Both the position numbers and the translations under genes were made by a program. Below the pieces are notes generated by a model. The model was not told the origin of the DNA, searched no databases, and saw only the letters and a program-made list of their open reading frames with translations. From Rhodothermales bacterium (GTDB taxonomy: Bacteria; Bacteroidota; Rhodothermia; Rhodothermales; Bin80): a stretch of DNA of 36,958 bases. This document shows, in pieces, positions 17,237-23,455 of the stretch (the first letter of the stretch is position 1; every line of letters begins with the position of its first letter). Where the stretch lies: NCBI GenBank assembly GCA_022822185.1, contig JAJECE010000020.1, positions 1 to 36,958 of the forward strand. The letters run 5' to 3'.

Positions 17237-17311
17237 TGTTCCTCCGGAATCTGGAATAGATTGATCATTGATCGGTGCAAAGGGTTTACGGAGCGAACCA
17301 AATTTTTACCC

Positions 17312-18742
17312 ATGAGCAGCAAGCGATTTGATGAGATTACGGCGCTGTGTAAGCGCCGCGGTTTTGTGTTTCAGTCTTCCGAGATCTACGGTGGACTCGG
17401 AGCCACCTATGATTATGGCCCGCTAGGTGTAGCGCTGAAGCGGAATGTGCAGGAGCGCTGGTGGCATGATATGGTCTACGCCAACGACAATATAGAAGGG
17501 ATTGATGCCGCCATCCTGATGCATCCCAGAGTCTGGAAAGCTTCCGGGCATGTAGATGCGTTTCACGATCCACTCATTGACGATAAGGCATCTAAACGGC
17601 GTTACCGTGCAGATCAACTGATTGAACAGCATATTGACCGCCTGCGGGCAGAAGGAAAAACAGAACGGGCGGATGCGGTGCACGAGCAGTTCACCCAGGC
17701 GCTCAATGCAGAGGACATGCCCAAAGCACTTCACGCGCTGATCATCTCCGAAGAAATTCGCGGTCCAGATTCAGGTGCATTTGACTGGACTGATGTGCGC
17801 CAGTTCAATATGATGTTTGAAACGAAAGTGGGAGCGCTGGCCGGTGAAGACTCGTCGATCTTTCTGCGCCCGGAAACGGCCCAGGGCATCTTTGTGAATT
17901 TTCAGAATGTGCTGGCGACTTCACGCGTACAGATTCCGTTTGGGATTGCTCAGATTGGCAAAGCATTCCGCAATGAAATTGTCGCACGGCAGTTCATTTT
18001 CCGAATGCGTGAATTTGAACAGATGGAAATGCAGTATTTCGTGGAGCCGGGAACCCAGGCGGAAGCCTACGAACTCTGGCGCTCCCGAAGATGGGAGTGG
18101 CATGTTCAGAATGGTATCCCGGAATCTAAACTGCGTTGGCATGTCCACGAAAAACCCGCCCATTATGCAGATGCGGCCGTTGACATCCAGTATGAATTTC
18201 CAATTGGATGGCAGGAGGTTGAGGGGATCCATTCCCGTACCGACTATGACCTTGGAAGGCATCAGGAGTATTCCGGAAAGAAGATGCAGATTTTTCATCC
18301 GCCATCGGGCAGCCGGTTTATTCCATTCGTGGTAGAGACCTCGGTCGGTCTGGATAGAACCGTCCTGATGCTGCTTTGCGAAGCCTACCGGAAGGATGAG
18401 GTTGAGGGACAGAGTCGTACCGTTATGGCGTTTGCCCCCTCCATTGCCCCCATCAAGGTTGGCATCTTTCCACTTTTACGCAGGGACGGAATGCCGGAGC
18501 GTGCGCGTACGATTACCGCGGACCTCCGCCGTGAGTGGAATGTGTTTTATGACGAAAAGGGATCTATCGGCAAACGTTACCGCAGAATGGACGAAGCAGG
18601 GACCCCATTATGTATCACGATTGACAGTGAAACGCTTGGCGGGGCAGGGGTGACTATCCGTAACCGGGATACACTGGAGCAGGTACGAATTGCAGATGAT
18701 CGGGTGTCGGCGTTTGTATCAGAGTTTATCAGGGGAGCATAA
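17312..18742 (+). CDS. glyS: Glycyl-tRNA synthetase, single-chain class II (alpha2) type
   Basis: The enzyme charges tRNA-Gly. The 476-residue chain starts MSSKRFDEITALCKRRGFVF; the frame extends to a TTG at 17261, but those 17 residues are not family-like. Class II features are GGLGATYDYGPLGVALKRNV (motif 1 region, ~28-46), FLRPETAQGIFVNFQNV, FGIAQIGKAFRNEI with FRMREFEQMEMQYF (motif 2 region), and PFVVETSVGLDRTVLMLL (motif 3). The C-terminal anticodon-binding domain begins near APIKVGIFPL. It is the eukaryote/archaea-like homodimeric form used by Bacteroidota and several other phyla rather than the alpha2beta2 GlyQ/GlyS enzyme. It lies 75 bp after the restriction gene on the same strand, a housekeeping gene inside an otherwise accessory stretch. 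Confidence 0.96.
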   Translation: MSSKRFDEITALCKRRGFVFQSSEIYGGLGATYDYGPLGVALKRNVQERWWHDMVYANDNIEGIDAAILMHPRVWKASGHVDAFHDPLIDDKASKRRYRADQLIEQHIDRLRAEGKTERADAVHEQFTQALNAEDMPKALHALIISEEIRGPDSGAFDWTDVRQFNMMFETKVGALAGEDSSIFLRPETAQGIFVNFQNVLATSRVQIPFGIAQIGKAFRNEIVARQFIFRMREFEQMEMQYFVEPGTQAEAYELWRSRRWEWHVQNGIPESKLRWHVHEKPAHYADAAVDIQYEFPIGWQEVEGIHSRTDYDLGRHQEYSGKKMQIFHPPSGSRFIPFVVETSVGLDRTVLMLLCEAYRKDEVEGQSRTVMAFAPSIAPIKVGIFPLLRRDGMPERARTITADLRREWNVFYDEKGSIGKRYRRMDEAGTPLCITIDSETLGGAGVTIRNRDTLEQVRIADDRVSAFVSEFIRGA

Positions 18743-18863
18743 TTTGCAGCCACAGCCCCGGTCTTCCAGAAAACCCCTGAATCATTTCATCGGGGCATTC
18801 TAGTGATCTGTCCCCGGAATATTCGCGGCGTTTGTATTCGTGCACAAATATTTTTATTGCATG

Positions 18864-18893
18864 AATCAAGTCACAGGTGCAATTTACTTGATT
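18864..18893. promoter_or_regulatory. Upstream inverted repeat overlapping the -33 element of the AbiEi-like gene
   Basis: AATCAAGT (18864-18871) is the exact reverse complement of ACTTGATT (18886-18893). A second, interleaved pair, ATTGCA (18856-18861) and TGCAAT (18878-18883), lies in the same place. The right arm contains the TTG of the -33 promoter element. With the larger palindrome just downstream this gives two symmetric sites in one promoter, which resembles the two inverted repeats bound by the characterised AbiEi repressor. Binding is inferred. Confidence 0.5.
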
Positions 18894-18918
18894 TTCTTTA
18901 GTATCCCTTGTATCTTTG
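18888..18918 (+). promoter_or_regulatory. Bacteroidota-type promoter (TTG, 20-bp spacer, TAnnTTTG) of the AbiEi-like gene
   Basis: TTG at 18888-18890 and TATCTTTG at 18911-18918 match the -33 and -7 elements of the Bacteroidota primary sigma factor, separated by 20 bp, within the normal range. The -7 element lies wholly inside the left arm of the 45-bp palindrome and the -33 TTG inside the upstream repeat, so a protein bound at either site would block RNA polymerase. The translation start follows at 18955. Confidence 0.6.
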
Positions 18919-18945
18919 TCCTCAGGACAAAGATACAAGGGATAC
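18901..18945. promoter_or_regulatory. Perfect 45-bp palindrome (22-bp arms, 1-bp centre), likely operator
   Basis: The left arm at 18901-18922 begins GTATCCCTTG and the right arm at 18924-18945 is its exact reverse complement, ending CAAGGGATAC; only the C at 18923 is unpaired. It sits nine bases before the ATG of the AbiEi-like gene. It could be a repressor site, an mRNA hairpin blocking initiation, or both. Since the transcript begins within or just after it, the DNA-site reading is more likely. The length and perfection of the arms argue for selection or very recent origin. Confidence 0.6.
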
Positions 18946-18954
18946 GTAGTAAAG

Positions 18955-19845
18955 ATGATTTCCCGCCAGAGATCAACAAGAGCCGGAAAGTATTTGGCGC
19001 AACTTGTGGAGCATTACAACAAGCCGGTTCTCCAACCCTTTGAATTCCTGGCCCTTATTCTGCGCCTGTATCAGGATGCGCCTTCCAAGAAGCTTTATTT
19101 GCGGAAGGGAAGGCCTGATCGTAACGATTATCACCGATTCAAGGTGATGCTGCATCGTATGGATGTTGTTCGAAATGACCGGGATTACGGAAAACGCGCC
19201 CTTCGTGTTCTTGCAATTTCCGATTGTCCGGCAGACGAGATTGTATGCCTTGTTGATCCAACATGTTATGTATCTCACCTGTCTGCCATGCAGCGGTGGG
19301 GACTTACAAATCGCAGCCCAAAAAACCTGATGCTGACACGGCCGGAACGCAGTACTTGGAAAAATATGATGTGCGAATACCGCCAGAAAATACTAGACGA
19401 AGATCACACAGATATCTGTCCATTGCATATAGTTGAGCACCCGAAACGCGTACGAGGGCAGAGTGTCCAGATGTATACGACCAAGTCATCAGGCATCTCC
19501 CTGATCGGTCGGGGAACTAATATGCGGATATCCACGATTGGACAAACTTTTCTGGACATGCTCCAAAAACCTGATCTGTGTGGTGGGATGGTGCATATAC
19601 TTGATGTTTGTGAAGAACATGCCGAGACCTATCTGGACCAAATCATTCCGACGATTGATGCAATTCCAAGTGCAATCGTTAAAAGTCGTGCAGGTTATAT
19701 TTTCCAGGAGTATCTGGGTCTGGAACATCCCGACATAGAAAAGTGGAAAGCTTTTTCCCAGCGGGGTGGAAGTCGGAAACTGGATCCGAGCAAGGAATTT
19801 GCATCGACCTACTCGGAAACATGGATGATCTCAATCAATGTCTGA
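18955..19845 (+). CDS. AbiEi-like antitoxin/transcriptional repressor without recognisable partner toxin
   Basis: The 296-residue protein has an N-terminal helical, winged-helix-like part (about 15-85) with basic residues. It then has the AbiEi core: LVDPTCYVSHLSAMQRWGLT, a central beta-rich part, and MRISTIGQTFLDMLQKPDLC followed by GGMVHILDV, the 'ERT-lvD-l-rP--cGG' type motif of the family. In type IV abortive-infection systems AbiEi represses its own operon and counteracts the nucleotidyltransferase toxin AbiEii. I chose the ATG at 18955 over a TTG at 18916, which lies inside the palindrome. No AbiEii-like gene (GS-x10-DxD nucleotidyltransferase) follows, only a 58-residue basic reading frame overlapping by 8 bp. 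Repeats in the promoter support autoregulation. It may be an orphan antitoxin, a regulator, or half of a decayed system. Confidence 0.72.
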   Translation: MISRQRSTRAGKYLAQLVEHYNKPVLQPFEFLALILRLYQDAPSKKLYLRKGRPDRNDYHRFKVMLHRMDVVRNDRDYGKRALRVLAISDCPADEIVCLVDPTCYVSHLSAMQRWGLTNRSPKNLMLTRPERSTWKNMMCEYRQKILDEDHTDICPLHIVEHPKRVRGQSVQMYTTKSSGISLIGRGTNMRISTIGQTFLDMLQKPDLCGGMVHILDVCEEHAETYLDQIIPTIDAIPSAIVKSRAGYIFQEYLGLEHPDIEKWKAFSQRGGSRKLDPSKEFASTYSETWMISINV

Positions 19846-20014
19846 GTACATCTTTGAAGTAGATGTGTCGCTTGGGGCGAAGAAGTGCAAGAGCAGCCAG
19901 CCGCACTCCAAACGTTCTGATTCAAGAGGATCCAAATGTCGGAAGCCAGGAGCTAAATCCAAACAGAATCATTCTCGCTCAGGAACCTGTCTAGCGACAT
20001 TAACTTTATTCTAG
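19838..20014 (+). CDS. Possible 58-residue basic protein overlapping the AbiEi-like gene
   Basis: An ATG at 19838 overlaps the end of the AbiEi-like gene by 8 bp, where the toxin gene of an AbiE pair would start. It encodes a short Lys/Arg/Ser-rich chain beginning MSEYIFEVDVSLGAKKCKSS and ending at TAG 20012-20014. It has no nucleotidyltransferase motif and no recognisable family. It may be a remnant of a lost partner, a real small protein, or chance. Confidence is low. Confidence 0.22.
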   Translation: MSEYIFEVDVSLGAKKCKSSQPHSKRSDSRGSKCRKPGAKSKQNHSRSGTCLATLTLF

Positions 20015-20039
20015 GCGGACACTTAAAAGTTTCAATCTA

Positions 20040-20298
20040 GGAGGGGCACGGGCAACGAGGCGGAGCAGCGAGCCGCGAAGCCGAGTTGAGCGTGACGGTA
20101 ACCGTTGTGTCCAGTGCAGCGAGGATGGGAAGTTCGTCCCTCTGGAGGTTGACCATATCACGCCCATTTCTAGGGGGGAGGCCGTACGATCTAGCCAATC
20201 TCCAAACCCTGTGCGTGGGTTGTCACGCGCGGAAAACCCTGAAGGAGAATCGGGTTGATCCGGAGCGGGTCTGCTGGATAGAGTTTATCCGGGAATAA
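20040..20298 (+). pseudogene. HNH endonuclease remnant, frameshifted at a G6 run
   Basis: One frame reads SRVERDGNRCVQCSEDGKFV, then PLEVDHITPISRG, the CxxC and EVDHI half of an HNH nuclease. After the six-G run at 20173-20178 the homology continues one frame over as GGRPYDLANLQTLCVGCHAR, then KTLKENRVDPERVCWIEFIRE with a TAA at 20296-20298. Deleting one G would join the halves into a normal zinc-ribbon HNH domain (two CxxC pairs, D-H-I, N-L-Q-L-C-H). No good start codon precedes the first half and the usual N-terminal lead-in is shortened. Such small HNH proteins are common near phage ends and in mobile DNA. It could be a pseudogene, a slippage-controlled gene or a homopolymer sequencing error. 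Confidence 0.68.
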
Positions 20299-20304
20299 TT
20301 TTTC

Positions 20305-20333
20305 GGGAATCCTACTTTTTATTCCCAATTTTT
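20305..20333 (+). terminator. Probable intrinsic terminator after the HNH remnant
   Basis: GGGAAT (20305-20310) pairs with ATTCCC (20321-20326) around a 10-nt loop and is followed by AATTTTT. The stem is short and AT-rich, so strength is doubtful. It separates the HNH remnant from the winged-helix gene. Confidence 0.45.
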
Positions 20334-20380
20334 AGCTATATTCAGAATAATTAACTACCTGGACCTGGTCACCTAGTCGC

Positions 20381-20668
20381 ATGAATAGCCGAAAAAACTG
20401 GATGGATTGGGCATTAACCGTTGAGATTGGCGGTTCCCGGAATGTGGTTCACGGTTGCCGGCGCGTACTCGTTTATATGCTGAGTACGTCGGGGGAGATT
20501 TCGTTTCGGTTTGATGAAAATTCAATCTCATTCTTTGGCTCAATTAAGCGAATGAGGGAGTTCCTGGGGATTCCCTCGGCGACGATGGCTAGGTACATGA
20601 ATAACCTGCAGGAGTGCGGGATTCTGGAAAAAAAAGAGGGTCGCACCTGGCGGCTCAAACGTACATAA
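20381..20668 (+). CDS. Small winged-helix DNA-binding protein, unknown role
   Basis: This 95-residue protein has a C-terminal segment, SIKRMREFLGIPSATMARYM then NNLQECGILEKKEGRTWRL (about 54-92), with the shape of a helix-turn-helix followed by a beta wing. The N-terminal half (WALTVEIGGSRNVVHGCRRV) is helical and has no assigned family. Single-domain proteins of this type occur as phage or plasmid regulators. It is preceded by an AT-rich spacer and a terminator, and followed after 45 bp by another gene on the same strand. The neighbourhood of an HNH remnant and orphan AbiEi suggests transferred DNA. I do not recognise a specific family. Confidence 0.55.
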   Translation: MNSRKNWMDWALTVEIGGSRNVVHGCRRVLVYMLSTSGEISFRFDENSISFFGSIKRMREFLGIPSATMARYMNNLQECGILEKKEGRTWRLKRT

Positions 20669-20671
20669 AAA

Positions 20672-20686
20672 GCCCTCGGAGGGGGC
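20672..20686. promoter_or_regulatory. Hairpin covering the GGAGG ribosome-binding site
   Basis: GCCCTC (20672-20677) and GGGGGC (20681-20686) can fold around a GGA loop with one G-U pair on the plus-strand RNA. The hairpin includes the GGAGG at 20678-20682, the only Shine-Dalgarno-like sequence before the next start codons. On the minus strand the same sequence is followed by five T's and could act as a terminator. Either use is inference. Confidence 0.35.
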
Positions 20687-20693
20687 AATTCAA

Positions 20694-20717
20694 ATGCAGA
20701 TAACAATACTCCAATGA
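20694..20717 (+). CDS. Seven-codon upstream reading frame coupled to the next gene
   Basis: ATG at 20694 follows GGAGG (20678-20682) by 11 bases and encodes MQITILQ, ending in a TGA that overlaps the ATG of the 167-residue gene (ATGA). The larger gene has no ribosome-binding site of its own, so ribosomes may reach it by termination-reinitiation on this short frame. It may equally be chance. Confidence 0.3.
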   Translation: MQITILQ

Positions 20718-21217
20718 AAAAAGACGAACGGGTTACGGAGTGGGGAAAGAAGAGGATCCGGGAGAGGGAGTTACCGGATCTTGAGGAGCGCCTTATGCTG
20801 TATATGGTTGATCGTGCGAATTCCTGCCCTGGATCCCGTACTTATTGTCAAGTGTCCGGAACGATTGAAGATGCCGTGCGGGATTTGGGTGTCGACCAGG
20901 GGGAGGTAGAGGAATCTATTAGGGCACTTCATAAGAGGATGTTTATTTCGGATGGTTTGGATGTATCCCCCGCCCTGCCCTCAATGCGTTGGGTTTTTCC
21001 GCACTTCACGCACTTCTATACCGGTTGCGCTCGGTGGTATCTTGAGGAAAACCCCGAAAACCCCGAATACGGAGAACTCCTGCAGTATGTGCGGGATACC
21101 TATTCTGCAGAGGATTTGACGAACTACATGAGGGGGATTTTGGAAGCGGCGGCCTCCCCGATGACCGCGGCGGAGATAGAGGAAAGAATAAAGCGCGAAC
21201 TGGATGCTTTGAAATGA
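20714..21217 (+). CDS. Unrecognised 167-residue protein
   Basis: I do not recognise this protein. It is highly charged and soluble, with no signal peptide or membrane segment. Residues ~44-80 (VSGTIEDAVRDLGVDQGEVE followed by ESIRALHKRMFIS) could form a helix-turn-helix-like bundle. The middle is aromatic (MRWVFPHFTHFYTGCARWYL), and the C-terminus is a helix-rich charged tail (MTAAEIEERIKRELDALK). Codon use and composition look like a real gene. It lies 45 bp after the winged-helix gene on the same strand and probably shares its transcript, so the two may form one functional unit, for instance a regulator pair of a mobile element. Its start overlaps a seven-codon upstream frame. Confidence 0.55.
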   Translation: MKKDERVTEWGKKRIRERELPDLEERLMLYMVDRANSCPGSRTYCQVSGTIEDAVRDLGVDQGEVEESIRALHKRMFISDGLDVSPALPSMRWVFPHFTHFYTGCARWYLEENPENPEYGELLQYVRDTYSAEDLTNYMRGILEAAASPMTAAEIEERIKRELDALK

Positions 21218-21410
21218 TGGATAAGTACCGCGTTGATCGCCTGCCCTGGGCAGAATCCCCCGCGCCGATATGTGTAGATTCAGATTGATGTTGCCCACCT
21301 AGATCGGCCCAATTTTCGCTGCTATTTTGCGGGGTTCGGGTCGGGGGATTCTGTTCCAAAGCAGGCCTCACGCACACCGCGTCCAACAATGCACGAGACT
21401 CACACTGAGG

Positions 21411-21665
21411 TTATTCCGCAACCAGAGCAACGACCGTTGCCAGCACGCCCCCAAGCACGGCAGCTACGATTCCAACAAACCAATGTAAATGGCTCATTTC
21501 CGACTTCAGCCTACTGTTCTGCGCATCCAGACTGGATTCTAATTGCATATGACTGGACTTGATTTGGTCAAGAATAGGGGTAGACAAACATGTTGAATAA
21601 CGATTTAGTGAACGCAACCGCCTCTTTGCCAGAACAACCCATATGCTCCAAGAGAGTGAAGACAT
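21411..21665 (-). CDS. Small membrane-anchored coiled-coil protein
   Basis: The 84-residue protein has a charged, heptad-like middle (about 32-58: QIKSSHMQLESSLDAQNSRL) followed by one clear membrane helix near the C-terminus, WFVGIVAAVLGGVLATVVAL. This coiled-coil plus C-terminal anchor layout is common in short proteins of unknown function found near phage and toxin-related genes. The N-terminal 30 residues are Ser/Arg/Leu-rich and less convincing; an ATG at residue 40 (MQLESSLDAQ) could be the true start and would leave a 45-residue protein. An AGG lies a few bases before the first ATG. No partner is identifiable. Confidence 0.45.
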   Translation of the reverse strand: MSSLSWSIWVVLAKRRLRSLNRYSTCLSTPILDQIKSSHMQLESSLDAQNSRLKSEMSHLHWFVGIVAAVLGGVLATVVALVAE

Positions 21666-22069
21666 ATACCTCTTCCTCAGTGGACGATGGGAGATCCGCT
21701 TTATCCTGTTTCGGCATAACTGCTTAAATTCATTTCGGGGTAAACGGTCCCCTGAAACTGCATCTGATCAAGTCTCAGAAATAAACCGTGAGCCGGCCAC
21801 AATGGAACGTATTGAGTACCCTTAGCTGGCTACACGACCTTGTGTTCCATCTGATTTAAATATATTCTATTTTCTGGAATTTAGACATGCACCTGCCTCT
21901 TTCCAGATCGTAGGACGACCAATGCAGATAATCCCTTATTGTTTTGGATCCAACTCCATACCGGTACAGATTACATCTTCAGTATCCAGACATGAACATC
22001 CTCAGTATAGATAGATTTTCGGACGGATACGGCTAATTTATCTGAATATACACCACGATATATGTTACG

Positions 22070-22172
22070 GACGAGGTTCTTGCAAAACTAGCAATTCAGG
22101 CTAAAAAGCGCTCCTGGGTGCACTCAGGAGAATAAAAACCCTCAAGATTAAGGGTTTTGCAAGAGGCTCGAC
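22070..22172. mobile_element. 103-bp MITE-like element with 19-bp imperfect terminal inverted repeats
   Basis: GACGAGGTTCTTGCAAAAC at 22070-22088 and the reverse complement of 22154-22172, GTCGAGCCTCTTGCAAAAC, agree at 16 of 19 positions, with an uninterrupted 11-base inner match. The ends resemble insertion-sequence termini of the '...CTTTGCAAAA' kind. The 65 bp between them encode nothing and consist mostly of two hairpins. No convincing target-site duplication was seen. It may be a MITE, a solo IS remnant, or an extended terminator structure. Confidence 0.4.
22103..22158 (-). terminator. Tandem intrinsic terminators downstream of the dipeptidase gene
   Basis: Read on the minus strand, AAAACCCT (22158-22151) pairs with AGGGTTTT (22142-22135) and runs into a T-tract. 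Then CTCCTG (22130-22125) pairs with CAGGAG (22116-22111) and is followed by CGCTTTTT (to 22103). Two hairpin/T-run units in a row would end transcription leaving the rny-dipeptidase genes. Confidence 0.65.
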
Positions 22173-22243
22173 AGTAAGATGTCTGATCGGGCAGAGGATC
22201 ATCTGCAGGCGGGGTACACCGGAGCAGGTACGGGCAGTGATGA

Positions 22244-23455
22244 TCAGGTGCCGGCATCTGTTTCAGGGGTGTTCAGCGGAGCATAACTTTTGGCTACCTC
22301 CTCAACATCCTGCCATACCCTGAGCGCATTCCCGCCAAGAATTTTAGCGATTTCATCCTCCGAATACTCCCGCCGTAAAAGTTCGGCGATCAGGTTGGGG
22401 TAGGTGGAGACATCCTCCAGACCTTCAGGAAGTCCCGTGACTCCGTCATAATCGCTGCCAAGCCCCACATGGTCAATGCCAACTAAATTGACGATATGGT
22501 CAATGTGGTCAACGAGTTCCGCCAATGTGCCAATAGGGGCTGACTTGCGCCGCGACTCACGGTAAAGAAATCCCTCCTTACTTGCAAGAGGAATCTCATT
22601 CTCTTCCAGATACGCTTCAATGTTATCCACTAAAGCTCCATTCTGCTCCAGATACTCCCCGCGGACGAATGAGGAGCCGAAACTGACCATAATGACACCG
22701 CCCCTGGCAGCCGCCGCCTGAATGAGTTCGTCACTGATATTACGCTCCCACCCAGGGGTGAAATGCCGGGCAGACGAGTGCGTCGCAAGGACCGGCGCAG
22801 AACTGCGCCGCAAAACCTGTGCAATCGTACTGTCCGTCAAATGCGAAATGTCCACCATGATTCCCAGCCGGTTCATGTGATCCACGACCTCTTCCCCAAA
22901 GGGGCTGAGCCCGCCCCAGGTACGGGTGGAGTCATAAGAAGAGTCACAGATGTGATTATCCCTGCCGTGCGTGAGCGTGATATAACGGATGCCACGGTCG
23001 TAGTAATACTCCAGATCCTCCAGTGACTCAATCGGTGCACCGTTTTCCATTCCCAAAGGCAGGGAAACCAGCCCGGCATCCTTATGCGCAATCAGGTCAG
23101 AAGAGTGCATGGGGATGGCAAATTTGTCCGGCGCATGGGTCGCCCAGCCCTCTACCATATCAATCAGGGAATCCGCCAGTACTTTTGCAGCACCAGGAAC
23201 ATCCTGCCGCGAACTCGGGATATAAATGGCAATAAACGGAGCATTGAGTCCTCCTGCCACCGCCTTGGGATAGTCAAAGTCACCTCCGAAGGTTTCCTGG
23301 CTGATATCCTCGGTGTATCGGGTCATGCGATAGGGGACATCAATATGGCCGTCGATGATCAGATGCGCATTGGCAAGTTCGTGTGCACGTTCCATATTCA
23401 TGTCCTGAATACATCCTGTGAGTAGAAAGGGGAGAAAGAAAAACAGTCGATACAT
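22244..23455 (-). CDS. Membrane dipeptidase (peptidase M19), predicted lipoprotein
   Basis: M19 enzymes hydrolyse dipeptides, including those with a D-residue, using two zinc ions. The 403-residue precursor begins MYRLFFFLPFLLTGC, a lipoprotein signal with lipobox LTGC, so the mature enzyme should be anchored in the envelope at Cys15. Zinc-site motifs visible are the HID of LIIDGHIDVPYR, E in MENGAPIES, ITLTHGRDN and DISHLTDSTI, and ATHSSARH; the late LGSDYDGV segment supplies the conserved aspartate. The start codon overlaps the rny stop by one base (TAATG), implying coupled translation, and tandem terminators lie downstream. Likely roles are peptide nutrition or cell-wall peptide turnover; the substrate is not determined. 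Confidence 0.93.
   Translation of the reverse strand: MYRLFFFLPFLLTGCIQDMNMERAHELANAHLIIDGHIDVPYRMTRYTEDISQETFGGDFDYPKAVAGGLNAPFIAIYIPSSRQDVPGAAKVLADSLIDMVEGWATHAPDKFAIPMHSSDLIAHKDAGLVSLPLGMENGAPIESLEDLEYYYDRGIRYITLTHGRDNHICDSSYDSTRTWGGLSPFGEEVVDHMNRLGIMVDISHLTDSTIAQVLRRSSAPVLATHSSARHFTPGWERNISDELIQAAAARGGVIMVSFGSSFVRGEYLEQNGALVDNIEAYLEENEIPLASKEGFLYRESRRKSAPIGTLAELVDHIDHIVNLVGIDHVGLGSDYDGVTGLPEGLEDVSTYPNLIAELLRREYSEDEIAKILGGNALRVWQDVEEVAKSYAPLNTPETDAGT

Larger units (their letters stand above)
21666..22243. other. Gene-free stretch holding a MITE-like element and terminators
   Basis: No coding frame is credible here. The left 400 bp are AT-rich and without recognisable structure. The right part holds an element with terminal inverted repeats (22070-22172) and two terminator hairpins for the dipeptidase. 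It marks the boundary between the accessory region and the infC-to-rny housekeeping block. Confidence 0.5.

Noticed and set aside
18840..19043. 67-codon plus-strand frame across the palindrome
   Set aside because: It overlaps the AbiEi-like gene in another frame and has no independent support; the palindrome explains the open frame there.
20002..20040. GGCGGACACTTAAAAG sequence resembling an insertion-sequence end
   Set aside because: Only one end is seen, with no inverted partner, no target duplication and no transposase remnant nearby.
21214..21288. 24-residue frame overlapping the end of the 167-residue gene (ATGATGGATAAG start)
   Set aside because: The ATGA overlap suggests coupling, but the product is too short and featureless to support as a gene.
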